Shown here one piece after another: positions 36,375 through 48,238 of a DNA stretch of 64,000 nt. The position numbers and the translations under genes are program-made. The stretch comes from Gnetum montanum (taxonomy: Eukaryota; Streptophyta; Gnetopsida; Gnetales; Gnetaceae). Numbering within the stretch: the stretch's first letter is position 1; each line of letters opens with the position of its first letter. A model generated the notes under the pieces. That model had not been told where the DNA came from, searched no databases, and worked only from the letters and a program-made list of their open reading frames with translations. The DNA lies in the NCBI GenBank assembly GCA_015680685.1, contig MNCI01030164.1, positions 126,841 through 190,840 on the forward strand, written 5' to 3'.

Positions 36375-37929
36375 GTATCATTAAAAATAATGGTGTAAGC
36401 AATGCCCTTTTCAATAAAGAAGTTGTAAACAAAGTTAACTTTAAGAATAACTTCAAATCAATGAAAATCAATGATAAGAATAGTAGTTTTATGTCAAGTT
36501 TTTAGCTAATGATCATTTGAACATAATTGTAATGATGTTGTTAATGCTTATATAATGTAGAGTTCAAAACAACTTTTGTAGATTACATTAAAAATAGTTT
36601 CAATATTGTTAATATTTATTGTAATATCAAAGTATTATAGCATGTATAATAGCAAACAATTTTGCAAATAACTTGTATCATTGCAAACAATTTCTTTAAT
36701 ATAAGCAATGTTCTTTTCAATAAGGAAGTTGTAAACAAAGTTAATGTTTCAAACTCTAAGATAGTATTATATCCTAATATTGCCCATTTTCAACACATTT
36801 ATAATGATATTGTTAAATAATATAAGGTAGATGTAGATTATGCATCTATTATAGTTTTAGAGGTGATATAGCTTTGATCGCTTGAGGTTCAAATTCTCTG
36901 ATCGTTTTTCATAATTTATAGCTTTTTTAATTATATTAGCATGTAAAACTTTATTGTATGTTAATATATATGTTGAAATTGATAAAACAAGATAAAATTT
37001 TCATTTCAATTAAAATATTTAGTATTGTTAAAATTAAAATTAAAATTTATATTTAGTTAGCAAGAATTTTTTTTCTGTCTTATTTGTTGAAGACATTGTA
37101 TCTTCATATCGCGAAGTAGACATATAATCTGCTGTTGTGGGTTATGAGTTGGATTTGAAGTATGTATTCCAAGTTCTACTGTAGATTTCAAATATAATAT
37201 TTATTCTGAAATATAAAATTGAATACAAAGTCCAAATATATGAATATTAATTTTTATTTAAATTCAATGACTTTTGTGAATATGTACTTTATTAACTTCA
37301 TTGAGGGAAATGATACTATTTTATGAACTTGTAATTGATATTGCTTTGTTAATTATAGATTTGGTTAGTTGTATTGCGGCCTCTCCTCTCCTGAACCATT
37401 TTTAAAAATGTAAAAAGAATTGCTATATTCTTCTTTAATGTAGCCATGGTGTTTCTGATAAATTATGATTTTCAAAGATAAAAGTAGGCAAAGAGGATAG
37501 GAAAAAACCTTAATTCTTTGGCTCTCTGCCAATGTATACGTTGGTGATACAATTCCAGTGCTAAAATACCAAGAAACTACAAAAATTTGAAAAGTAGTGG
37601 ACTCAAACCAACCATGTTAAAAATTCAAAATTTGAAAAATGTATATTAATGGTTACTATGATATTTACATTTTAAAGAAGTTAAATGCATTGGACCATGA
37701 CGACAAGTCTATGGATATCCTTGGAGGTTGTCAGAGGCTTAGGGTACATTCTGTCAAGCTAATGTTCGTTATTACGCAGATTCGATGTCTATGTATTGTT
37801 ATAGAATTCCACGAAATCCTATTCGAAGAATCTAATAAAAGACCGAATCCATCCTTTATTGTTATTTCTTGGTTAAGGGTTTAGTGTTTAAAGAATCGCT
37901 TTATAAAAATAGTGATTTCGGCACTGCTG
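36375..37929. other. AT-rich intergenic DNA
   Basis: No gene recognised. The sequence becomes less AT-biased from about 37640 toward the gene at 39629. Confidence 0.5.
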
Positions 37930-38830
37930 GCTTTCAGACTGTCAGTGGGCGAAAATGCTCACTATCCTAGATCGAATTCTATCCCACACTTCACTGACAA
38001 GTTCGAACTTTGAGCAAAAGTTGGAGTATCTCTTGAAATCCTGTTAACTTATCACTGCCGGTGACAGACGTAGGCCAGTGTTTCTTCCTTCCCGTTTCGA
38101 GCAACCAGTGACTCGGTGCCAGTCATGTGTTTCATTTTACAGGCGGTCCAGGATCAGGAAAACGCTCATTAAATTTTGCTTTATCCTGATTCCGTGAGTA
38201 GCTTTTACTTATCCTATGATTATTCTTGTTCCATGTTGCTTTATCCGATCAGCCCTGATTCTGAGCGAATGCAAATGCTCACGAATTGTGGCCTCCTGTC
38301 CTCCAATGCTTCATCATCATTCTTATCCTGATTCTTTGGCGATCAAAATGCTCACCAGTTTTTGCTTTTCTGGTCTTCAGCATTATTCTTAGGGAGTATA
38401 AAAAATAAAAAGCTGACCAGTCTGTTATCCTAATTGCTATGCTTACAAGGAGAGAAAAATATTCGTATATACATATCTTGGATGGGATATGGATTTGCAC
38501 AAATCTAACAAAGGTGAGCATATATGCTCTATCAATGCTGATATACCTACTCCCTAACAACTTTAACTAATAGCTTGTTCGTCACTTCATTGGTCATCAC
38601 TTGGGTTTAGGCAGAATAATTCGGATGTAAGTACAGAAACCTCAGCGCAGTTGGGGACCATGACAAAGACATTAACTGTGACTTTATCTCCAATATGTAT
38701 CATAATTTTACATTCTTTTGGTTGGTGAGGCAAAGGCTGAATACAATTTTACACGTCGTCTGGGCTTGCATCATCCTGATTCTCAGGTCATGAAAATGGT
38801 CAGAAGTTTTGGCTTCTGCCATCAAAGAAG
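37930..38830 (+). repeat. Dispersed imperfect repeats upstream of the LOR gene
   Basis: A phrase of about 50-70 bp built from ATCCTGATTCT, GCGATCAAAATGCTCAC and AGTTTTGGCTTCTG recurs in varied form near 37945, 38150, 38235, 38325 and 38765. Units are irregularly spaced and diverged. No open frame of note was found. Confidence 0.5.
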
Positions 38831-39531
38831 AACGACCGAACTGTATGCTCTGCCAAACTAAATGCTAATAACTATAGCATACACACACCCACTCAATGTT
38901 GGAAAGCCCAACGGACAGCCATTCCTAGATGTATGGAACCAACAACTTAAACTAGCGATCGAGAAATCGAAATTCCCCTTAAAAACTTGATAATTGTGCC
39001 GTGGGTGGAGTCCCAATTCTCTCTTGAAACCTGTAGCTTGTCATAATCGGTGAAAATGACGGCCACAAACAAATAGAATACAGAGTTACGGAGGGCGGCT
39101 GCATAAGAAACGCAGCAGAAACATGAAGCCGTATCTGGAGACATGGCAGGAATATGTTTTAATCTCATCATAAAAATTTTCTCGAACTAGTTTGCGTCTT
39201 GGAAACGCTTCCAACAAGAACCAAGTTACAGCGAATGAGTCCGGTGGAAAGCACTCCTGCTGAGACTTTGTTAGCGATTAATGGAACATATCAATAGAGA
39301 GATGAAAATTTTCAGATATAGCTGACAATAAAAATTAAATTTTTTAATTTATTATGGTTTCCTTACAAGGTTTTCTAAAAAAAACCCATGAAATGGAAGG
39401 GTTTCTCGGGAACGTCATCCAGCATATATATATCAATTCATGACTTTCATGCGTCCTCTCTTTTGTCAGCTTCATGACTTCATCCAGGGTGACGTGTGAA
39501 ATATCCTTAACCGAGTTGTACAGAGATAGTT

Positions 39532-39540
39532 CTATATAAT
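39532..39540 (+). promoter_or_regulatory. TATA box of the LOR gene
   Basis: CTATATAAT lies 89-97 bp upstream of the start codon, a reasonable distance for a short 5' UTR. An ACGTG core (about 39492) that could bind bZIP factors lies 40 bp further up; its role is inference. Confidence 0.55.
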
Positions 39541-39628
39541 AAGGTTGTAGCTCTTTGGCCAAACGCAAATAAGCAAGAAATAGGTAAGAGGGATCAGGGA
39601 ACAGAACTGCAAAGCCGTAGACACAAAA

Positions 39629-41606
39629 ATGGGAGAAATTGTGGTGGCAAACAGAATGTTTTGTTTACCCAGCCCAGTCCTAATAATTGTTGGTAAGAAG
39701 CCTTCAACTTCTCTTTATCAAAGAACAGGATTCAATGTCATAGATTGTGAAGGCCAACTGCTTCTTGATGCTGAGAGTGAGCACTTTAGCGTTAGAGGAA
39801 GAACTAACATTGTGGATTCCTACGGCAGGCAGATCTTCACCTTGCGGGCAAAGGTTATTTTCTGATGAGAAGCTATTTTAATTTTTACCACAATAACTAT
39901 TGTGTAAGGGCTTAGAAGTGTATTATTTGAGTTTATATTCTCTGATGTAGTTTTAGAGTGAGTTGAGTACCAGTCTACCAGATAATGGGTTGTACAGTTC
40001 ATTTACATGAAGCATGTCACTTGATGCTAATAATTTCTTATTCCATCCAATCAATGCCCCATACAGGATTTTTGCTTTCTTATTATGCTTTATTCAGCGT
40101 ACGAACTGTGCTTCTATGACAACAGTAGGGTTTTTAACCTTGTCCCGAAAATTTAGGGTGGTGAAAAATAGGACCATGGGAAAACTTCAGTGCCTAAAGA
40201 ATTATTCATCCACGTTTCCTATTCAAGCTAAAAACACAGAAACAGAATAATGTTACATGTCTGCTAACTAAAAAAAGTAAAAATAAGTTTTATAGTAAAT
40301 TCTATAGATTCTTTATGATTGCTATGTTATCATGTTTTAAATAATGGAGGTACTGCTTTAAATTATACATTTATGAATTGATGTGAATCACTTGATATAT
40401 GTAATATAACAAGGCATGGTTAGTCATGTGATGTTGCAGACGGTAGAGGATTTTGCGTGGTATGCATTCAACGGCCATGAAAAAAGGCATGACAGCAATC
40501 TTGCCTTCACGGTAAAAAAGGAAGGAGCTCATAGTTTCTGTGTCTATTTGCCTGGCATTTCAGAACCTAAATTCTTCGTGAACTTGCAACAGGAAGTTTT
40601 TTATTTAACTTCAGGTGACAGAATACTCGCAGAGGTAAGTGATTAACAGATTCCAGTTTTTCCATTAAAACTTTAACTATTATTAATGTATGTGCTGTCA
40701 CTATTTACAATATTTAGCTAAAGTAAGCTTTTTGACTCTGGGAGGTAAAATAAACAATATAATTGAGCATCCCCGGCATCACATTAAAAACAATCTAATC
40801 GTACCTTTAAACACACAGAGATCTGATTAGCTGAGTCCCATTTCAAATCACATCACAATCTCTTTCCACTCCTAAGCTGAACGGTTATGCACTTTGCTTT
40901 GAGTGCCTTCCAAAGTTCCCGGCATACAATGATAGTCCATATCATTTTGAGTTATGAAACGGAATCTTTTTTATTTTTATTACCTTATGTTATGGGTCAT
41001 CATAATTTTCATCTTGTTCCAGTAAAATGAGTGTTTATTTGCAGTATCTTTACTTTAATTGTATTTTTCCATATATTTCTAATCTTCCTTTAATTTGTAA
41101 ATCATTTTAGATAATCTTCCTCAGCCATTAACTCACCCTTAGCCTCCTAATACAAGGGTTATGTTGCAACCGGAATTATCATGATCTATTCTCTATGAAC
41201 TACCGACATCCTCCATCAGTAGACAAAGTTAATTAAAATAACAATTTTTTTAAAAAAGGAATCTACCGGAAAACGATGTAATTCATAGCTAAGCTTATGT
41301 GGCAAAGCGTTTGGAAAGCGAGGATGAAAACTCGGTTTTAGTTTTATTTTAAAAGGCTTTATACCATTTCTTTGGCATTTGAAGGAAATTTTCCCCTTTT
41401 GGCAGATAAAACGAGGCAATAACATGTCACGGTACACTTTAAACTATGAGGTGATGGTGTCCGCAGGAGTCGACTACGCCTTTGTTGCGGCCGTGGTTAT
41501 GATTTTGCTTCGCATTCATAAGGATTCTCAAGCCAATGATGACATTAATAAGATTGTCAAAGCAACTAGGATTGTTGCAGGAATTGCAGGAAACATAACA
41601 AAGTAA
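39629..41606 (+). CDS. LURP-one-related (LOR/DUF567) protein, three exons
   Basis: This is the only intact gene in the window. Exons are 39629-39853, 40440-40634 and 41406-41606, giving 75 + 65 + 66 codons, or 206 residues, the normal size of LOR proteins. All junctions are phase 0. Intron 1 is GTTATT...TTGCAG (586 bp, weak donor) and intron 2 is GTAAGT...TTGGCAG (771 bp). Family features, in order: FNVIDCEGQLLLDAE, IVDSYGRQIFTLRAK, LAFTVKKEG, GDRILAEIKR and the C-terminal VSAGVDYAFVAAVVMILL helix. The fold is a tubby-like beta barrel around a hydrophobic helix. Arabidopsis LURP1 supports basal defence against an oomycete, but the biochemical role of the family is unknown. I saw no stops or frameshifts. 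Flanking DNA is repeat-derived. Confidence 0.93.
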
Positions 41607-41648
41607 TCCTTCTGGTATAATAAGTCCAGATGTTGCTGCGATTATAAA

Positions 41649-41654
41649 AATAAA
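41649..41654 (+). terminator. Possible polyadenylation signal of the LOR gene
   Basis: AATAAA lies 43 bp past the stop codon. Plant signals are loose, so this is suggestive only. Confidence 0.4.
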
Positions 41655-41659
41655 AGTGG

Positions 41660-43065
41660 TACTTTTATTTTCCATATCTAATGCCAACCTATATTTAGAG
41701 AAATTCTAATGAAGCCAAGGGTTTATAGTTTGTGTGATGGTTACACGTAGCCTCCCTTTGAAGTTTCTTAAGAATAATGTTGGAGTAGAAGTGTCTGTTC
41801 TCATTCACTTATCTTGTTGGAATTTATCCTATTCCGCTGAACGAAGTACTAAAAAACAAGTCAGTGTGATCGGGGTAACTCGGTCAGTTATTAATGGAAC
41901 CTCCTGTTGGTATCTTATGGTAAGCTTTATGTAAAACTGCAAAATACTTACTTCTGGACATATCACATCCATGATCCGTATGCTTTGATGAATACTTATA
42001 ATGTATATCCATAATTTTATTTTCAGAAATGTTGTAAGGAAAAAGGAAGGGAAACGCCAGAAGTGGAACTCGGTTATTGGGAATTGCAGTGGTATGAGTA
42101 TAGTAATGTACGAAGATAAAATAGGATACTGTCATAATATTAAAAATTATAAATGAAATGTTGCAGAGAAACGAATCTATAATGATTTATAATTTCTATA
42201 TTAGCAGAGCTTGAAATTAAAAAGGTTAAGAAGGTTAAGAGGTGAATAATAGCAGATGAGTTTATATAGTAATTAAAAATAAAAAAATATAGCATTACAA
42301 GCGTTTTAAACATTGATAACTTTGAATGAAAATAGGAAAAAGAAACTTCTCTACTCTCTTTGCTATTCTAAATTGTTGCTCTACATGGTAACACAACTTC
42401 AACTTAACTAGCAGTTGTAATTCTTAATTAATAAGTCTAATGTAGGATAGAAAAATCCTAACAAACAATTACCTTGCAATTGAGAATAGATAATTACAAC
42501 TTGATAATAATAGAACCCAATAAAAATTATCATAATATTTATCATCTACTACACTAATTAAATGGAAATCTAGATGACCAATAAAATCAAGCTTGGCAAA
42601 ATAACTATAATTTAACTGAAAAATTAGACTAACTTTTAAATATCCCAAAATTCTTGTAGTAGTCTTCCAATGAGCTTGATGAGTACGCTGATAAGAAGAG
42701 TAATCAAATTTATAGTAAAGTTTATATTTTATCTAGTTATTGTTGAATACTAAATACATTAAAATTTCTACCAAACTACTATATCATTAGGAAGCTTTAG
42801 TTTCATCAAATTTAGATACATTTTTACCCTTAACTAATGGAGTTCGTCTAGGCTTAAAATAGAACATACCAAACCTATGTAAAATATCATAATTGTACTT
42901 ACTTTATAATAAAAAACATCTTCATGAACAATGTTTCATTTTCATCTCTTAGAAAATAAAAAATATTCCATATCACCTAGATTTATGATGTCAAACTCTA
43001 TATTATTAGCTTTATAAATTCATAATTTAAAACTTGAATTAACAATAACTTATATATACTAAGGA
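41660..43065. other. Gene-downstream AT-rich DNA
   Basis: No further exon, RNA or element is supported. Confidence 0.5.
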
Positions 43066-43140
43066 ACAATGAGATGTCATTGGAGTAGTAAGACTTTTGA
43101 TTTGCAAGCTTTAAGTTATAAGTTAAAATATAGTAAATAT
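43066..43140 (+). mobile_element. Degenerate SINE, head only
   Basis: GAGATGTCATTGGAGTAGTAAGAC and the following TTTGATTTGCAAGCTTTAAG align with the better copy at 45168. Boxes A and B are largely eroded, so recognition depends on the comparison. Confidence 0.45.
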
Positions 43141-43280
43141 ATATCCACCATTGGAAACTTTAGAATTAAGATATAGGTTGGCAAAGCATTAGTACCAATA
43201 CTCTAGGGGTAATATAGGGGTATGTGCATAGGCTAGTGCTTGCAATTATGCTACTATCCACAAGGCACAAATGATGAAAG

Positions 43281-44205
43281 TACTATAACAAAAAAAGAGA
43301 AGAAATCTAAAAACAAAGTTAAGAATAATACGAAGAATAACTCAAGAAAATAGGATTTCACATGCTAGGCCAATCTGTGGCCTACAATGAGGCACATTCA
43401 CTGTTCCTCTTCATCATAATTTATAATATATTTATACAAGGTTTTTAGTTTGTGATTTGCTGTAGGGATTATAATAATTAACAGTATCCCATTGGTAACA
43501 ACTAGCAATAGCAACTTGGCACCTTAAATAACTATTATAGTTTCCAACTTCCTAAATGGTAGTTGACAAGTATACATTGTTTTTTTCTTTTTCTTTCTAT
43601 CACTCCCCTCAAACTATGCATGAGTTAACTTATGCATAGTTTGATAAATATAAAGTTGTTACAAACCAAAGAATGTTAGAAGAAAGTGTTGCCAGCAACT
43701 TGGATAATTAATTTGAGCTTAGATGCCTTCTTTGGCCTTGGCTCCTCATATATGCACCTAGCAAAATAGTCTTTCTCGTGGCTTGTCCTTTTTGGAAAAG
43801 ATTAGTTTCTCTTAACTTATCCTTATTAGGAATGACTAACCTTGCCTTTAGGCTGCTTCTCTACAAAAGACATACCAAGTGTTGAAGTTGCTTTGTTTGA
43901 TTTCCATTGTGTGGCATGTTGTGCTTATGCTCAATGTTGTAATCCTTTTATAGGTGTCCTTTGCTTTGATACCATATGCTACATCAAAAAAAAAAAAAAC
44001 AAATACAAGCAATCTAAAAATAGAGTTAATAACAAAATGAAGAATAATTAAAGAAAATGAGACTCCACATCCTAGGCCAATCTAGAGCCTACCATGAAGT
44101 AGTTTCACAGTAATATTTTCATATAGATTTTTTTCGTTATGATCTACTGTTCAAGTGATTACAAGGAGCAACATCCCATTGGCAATAATTAGTAAAAAGG
44201 CTAAT
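43281..44205 (-). mobile_element. TRIM-like miniature LTR retrotransposon
   Basis: Two direct repeats (43281-43602 and 43977 to about 44205) share an AGAATAA-CAAGAAAAT block, a CCTAGGCCAATCT--GCCTAC block and a CATCCCATTGG-AA block. They flank only 374 bp. Next to the right repeat, GCTTTGATACCA (43963-43974) reads on the minus strand as TGGTATCAAAGC, an 11/12 match to the initiator-Met primer site. Next to the left repeat, CTCCCCTCA (43603-43611) is a minus-strand polypurine tract. The element is therefore an LTR retrotransposon on the minus strand, with no room for proteins. The right LTR is truncated near 44205. No clean target duplication was found. Confidence 0.65.
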
Positions 44206-44292
44206 ACTTCATTGTTAAAACTAATACTTTTTAGTAATGCTAAGGTCCTTTGGATCTAGTTTTAAAATTTATTTGATAAAATTTTTCATAAT

Positions 44293-44360
44293 TTATAATT
44301 CTATACTCCCCGATAAAATTGAACTTATGACATTAGGCTACCAATTCAAGATTTTTAATT
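44293..44360 (-). mobile_element. Degenerate SINE, partial
   Basis: Minus strand CTTGAATTGGTAGCCTAATG and the following GTCATAAGTTCAATTTTATC align with the region from box A to box B of the neighbouring SINEs (box B-like GTTCAATTTTA). Confidence 0.4.
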
Positions 44361-44441
44361 AAAAATTTAAGTTAAATTTAGGTAATTTGGGAATGGGTGT
44401 TGGAACTCCTAAATAATTTTGGTTTAAAGGGGGGCTATTGG

Positions 44442-44580
44442 AACCTGAAATAATTGAAACATAAGTATACCCCAATATTTATAAAATTTTATAACTTAGT
44501 GCTACATAGTAAAATAAAATCTATGACCTAGGGTTACTAGGCCAAGACCTATACCACTAAGCTAACACCTCATTTAATTT
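44442..44580 (-). mobile_element. tRNA-derived SINE
   Basis: The minus strand begins near 44580 with ATGAGGTGTTAGCTTAGTGG, whose TAGCTTAGTGG fits the pol III box A. Then follow CCCTAGGTCATAGATTTTA (eroded box B) and a body ending GTTTCAATTATTTCAGG. The same order occurs at 45168-45308 and in the split copy 45405-45492 plus 51793-51859. Confidence 0.6.
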
Positions 44581-45167
44581 TGCCCAAGAGGCCAACTACC
44601 ACCATTGTCCAACAGAATCCTTGGTTATAATAAAATAATTTTATTATCCTAATAGTGAGAAGGGCCTCTCCTAGTTAAAAATTTTTTCTCTTGTTTTGGT
44701 TGAGAGGCCAACTACCAGCCTTATCCAAAAGAGTCCTCTTCAATCATGATAAAATAATTTTATCACATAATAGTGAGGGAGGCTCCCCTTGTCATGATTT
44801 TTTCTTTCATTTAAATATATAAGCAAATATTTATTACTATTTTATTTAGGAATTATTATTTTGGTGTGAGTTTTGCCAAGAGGCTAACTATTTTGTTACC
44901 TAGACTTTATTCTAAGAAATAAATAATTTTTATCATAAATTTGGGTGAAGAGATGTACTTTTATATGAGAATTATTATTGAATAATATATATTAGTTTTT
45001 GTTTTTATTTTCATTGTGAAAATTAGTTCTTAGTGAATCTATTTGAGATTTTATTAATTTAAAAAATATAAAAGATTCTCTTTGCCAAATAAATAGTCCA
45101 GAAGAATTTTAAGTAATATAGCGATGTTATAAGTGTAAGTGAATGGAGTAATCTTTTAACAATAAGA

Positions 45168-45308
45168 TGTTGGCTTAGTGGTAAGACACATGATTTGGAA
45201 GCTCTAGGTCATGGGTTTGATTTCGATAGACAATGCTAAGTTATGTAAAGTTCTAACTAGATTATATATCTTAGAGTGTACTTGTGTTTCACTTATTTTA
45301 GGTTTTAA
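45168..45308 (+). mobile_element. tRNA-derived SINE (best copy)
   Basis: TTGGCTTAGTGGTAAGAC holds a good box A and CATGGGTTTGATTTC a fair box B, 30-odd bases apart as in tRNA-derived promoters. The body (AATGCTAAGTTATGTAAAG ... GTGTACTTGTGTTTCA) is shared with the minus-strand copy and with the split copy. It is about 140 bp, typical of plant SINEs. No clear target duplication was seen. Confidence 0.65.
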
Positions 45309-45404
45309 CACTATAAAATAATGAGCTAATTACTTGAGCTATCTATTAATGGTAAATTGCACTATATGAATAAGATTCTATCTAGAACCTCTTAAATCTC
45401 CTTT

Positions 45405-45492
45405 GACTTTGATCAAAACAATGAGGTATAGGCCTTGTGGTGGAGGCCTTGGCCTAGTAAATCCAGAATAGATGTTTGACTCTACTAGATAG
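45405..45492 (+). mobile_element. SINE 5' half, split by the copia insertion
   Basis: ATGAGGTATAGGCCTTGTGG and CCTTGGCCTAGTAAATCC match the head of the minus-strand SINE. The copy stops at GATAG, where the copia LTR begins at 45493. The missing 3' half is found at 51793-51859, beyond the copia element. Confidence 0.6.
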
Positions 45493-46512
45493 TGTTGAAC
45501 TTTTGGTATGCCAAAACCTTGGAAAAGGGAGAATGTAGAAAATGTGCTTGTAAAATATTGTAGGACTAAGAAAGAATAAGACAATGATTCTATGAGATCG
45601 AGACAAGAGCAAAATAAGTTGATGAGATTGAGACATGAACTTAGAAGATATCAAGATATGAGTTTAGTACAAGAGCTTAGATGGTGTTAAGAAGAGATTA
45701 AGAAAAAAAGTTGAGAGCAAGATGAGAGTTGTGTTATCAATTTCAGATGACTAAAATCTCAACTAAAAAACAAAGATGACAAGGATGCATGAAGTTAAAA
45801 GAAGATGTTCTAGTACTTGTCTAGAAATCCCAAAAGATTAGCAAATTTCCTAGAGGTGAAAGCTCAATCTCAAGCCAAACATTTCACAAAAATAATAAAT
45901 GTTCCAATTCTTGTTAAGATGTCTCAATTTCCAATGAGGCATCCCACCTGCAAGTGGTTAGTTTTTAGTAAGATGTTCCCAACTAGAATGAAATGTTCCA
46001 ACTAGCTGTTTCCTAGCTGTTGCACAAATTCTAAGGTTTAGTTGAAAAGAAAAAGGCTATTAAATAGAATGAAATCCTAGTAAAAAGGATAAGCACTATT
46101 CATATGAATATTACTTCATTGAACACATCTTCTATATTATTTTGTTCCTCATTTCTACATCTTTTGTGAGGTGTATTGTAAGATTTTCAAAGTAAGAAAT
46201 TTATAAAGTGTAGTTACATTCTCTCATTTATTCTTTTTTTTTCCTTTTGTAAGCCCTATGGGATTGATGTGCTTCTTGTGAAAAGACATCTAGTGAGCTT
46301 GTTGGAACATTGAAGAATTGAGTGTGTTTCCTATGAGAAAACACTTCATGTAGAGCTCATGTCATTGTAAAGGTTGTGGGATCCTTGAAACCATGTTTTG
46401 AGCTTGTGGGGACCTTGCATGGTTGAGTGTGTTTCCTATGGGAAAACGCTCCATATAGAGCTCAAACTTTGTAAAGGTTGTAGTGCCAATTAAACCATAA
46501 TTTTTAAAGTCT
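45493..46512 (+). repeat. Copia 5' LTR, 3' end deleted
   Basis: It matches the 3' LTR from TGTTGA-CTTTTGGTATG to CCATAATTTTT-AAG. The last 170 or so bases present in the 3' LTR are missing, as are the primer binding site and leader. The gag start codon follows 13 bp later. This deletion alone would prevent reverse transcription. Confidence 0.82.
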
Positions 46513-46524
46513 CAAGAGTAAGTA

Positions 46525-47658
46525 ATGGAAGGGACATCATACACTAAGCCACCAATGTTCAATGGGACCAACTTCACATATTGGAAGGCTAGAATGTAAG
46601 AATTTTTCGAATCCATAAAGTTTGAAGTCTGGGAACCCATCCTTGAAGGATATATGCCATCCATCAATAGCTCCATAAGAGCTACAAAGCCAAGAAGCAA
46701 ATGGACATAGCACAAAGAAGATAAGTTCATGTTTAATTCAAAAGAAAAAAATTGTCTTTATTATGGTTTAAGCAAATCTCAATTCAATAGAGTAGCTAGA
46801 TGAAAAACTATGAAAGAAATTTGGAAAACTCTAGAAGAAACATATGAAGTTACCTCTATTATCAAGCAATCTAAGCTTCTAATGTTACAAAGTGAGCATG
46901 ACAAACTTAAAATAAAAGAAGTAAAGAAAATCAAGAATCAACTTTCTAGAGCTAATGATTTAATTGTATCTATCTAATTGATGAGAAAAAATTACCTAGA
47001 AAGAGATGTCATTATTAAAATGATTAGAACTTTGTAGCCTAAGATTAGACCAAAAGTTATAGCCATGGAAGAGATCAAAGATTTCTCAATCCTAAAGTTT
47101 AAAGAGCTTCAAAGTACATTCATTTCTTATGAGATGAATCTCATAAGTAAAGGTGTAATCAAAGAAAAACCTATTACACTCAAAACCTCAACTGAGGAGA
47201 AGGATCCATTTAAACAAAAAGAAAATAGTGAATCTAAATTGGCTCTCTTATTAACGAGAGTTCAAATACTACTTGCACAAAAAGGTAAGATCTTCAACAT
47301 CATAGGTAAGGAAAGAGGTAAGAATTTTAAAAGTTCTAATCTTGATGCATCATCTACAGAATGTTTGATTTGTGGTTGTAGAAGCCATGTGGCCTTTAAA
47401 TGTCCAAGTGTTGGTAGGTTTCAAAATAAGGATCAATCTAAAGCTAAAATGAACAAGAAAAATATTTACACTAGTTGGGATGATGAATAAAATGAGGAAG
47501 AAGTATATGATTTTACAATTGATTCACATCTTATCTACATAACTTTTCCACATAAAAATTCTACCAAAGACCTTGAAGAGTCTAAAGGTAAAGTTGAGGA
47601 TAGGTATAGTGAAATGCATGAGGAAATTATCTCTCTTCATTATTTACTTAAAAAATTA
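46525..47658 (+). pseudogene. Copia gag with intact CCHC knuckle
   Basis: A single frame runs from ATG 46525 to about 47658 with only a handful of stops (for example 46597 and 46687). The N-terminus reads PPMFNGTNFTYWKARM, the hallmark start of copia gag (DUF4219/UBN2 type). Further on are MKEIWKTLEETYEV and LKFKELQSTFISYEM. A complete zinc knuckle lies at 47365-47406 (CLICGCRSHVAFKC, fitting C-X2-C-X4-H-X4-C). A Lys-rich tail and an acidic helical segment follow, up to the nested solo LTR. No indels were seen, so it is younger or better preserved than the gypsy gag at 23390. Pol is missing downstream. Confidence 0.88.
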
Positions 47659-47659
47659 T

Positions 47660-48233
47660 TTTGACATCCCATTCCCAAATGTCATGGAAAATGTCAAATA
47701 TATGTTATATTAGATATTTAGGTGTAATAAAATATCATAGCAAACATCAAATATGTATAACATTCAACATTAAGTGTAAGGAAAATAATAGGGAAAAGTA
47801 GAAGGAAGGAGGAAAGAATGCTTTATTCATGTAGAATAGTGTATTTGGATTATGCTCTAAGAGTGTTCCTCAGGGTTTTCTTCCTTTGGATTTGATCCCT
47901 TAGAGGAAATCTAGCACTACCACCATAGTTAGGCCTACAACTAGCTAGAAGGGATGGCCAGTGCTCTTTTTATCCCACTTCACCCAGCACTCATTACTCA
48001 CATTTACTGACTTCACAACTCCATGCTGATATGACCTCTAATGCTAGGGTATAAATACCTTAAGTTAAACCCCCAAAGATCACCTCAAGAGGCATGTATG
48101 ATCTTATAACACACCCTTTTTGGTCTTAACTACAACTCCTCTTTTAGGTCTTGTTACAATAATCATGATACTTGTTATGAAGAGACACTATCCTTGTTAG
48201 GTAGTGGCACCATTTGGGAATGGGGATGTTATA
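47660..48233 (+). mobile_element. Solo LTR with 5-bp target duplication (copy 2)
   Basis: It belongs to the same family as 7172-7776. The ends read TTTGACATCCC and GGGGATGTTATA. The flanks are ATTAT at 47655-47659 and 48234-48238. A TATA box TATAAATA lies at 48050-48057. It sits inside the copia element just after gag, so it is the youngest layer here: SINE, then copia, then this LTR. Confidence 0.87.
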
Positions 48234-48238
48234 ATTAT

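Noticed and set aside
45172-45225. A functional tRNA gene
   Set aside because: Boxes A and B are present but no cloverleaf stems or acceptor pairing can be drawn, and the unit has a SINE body.
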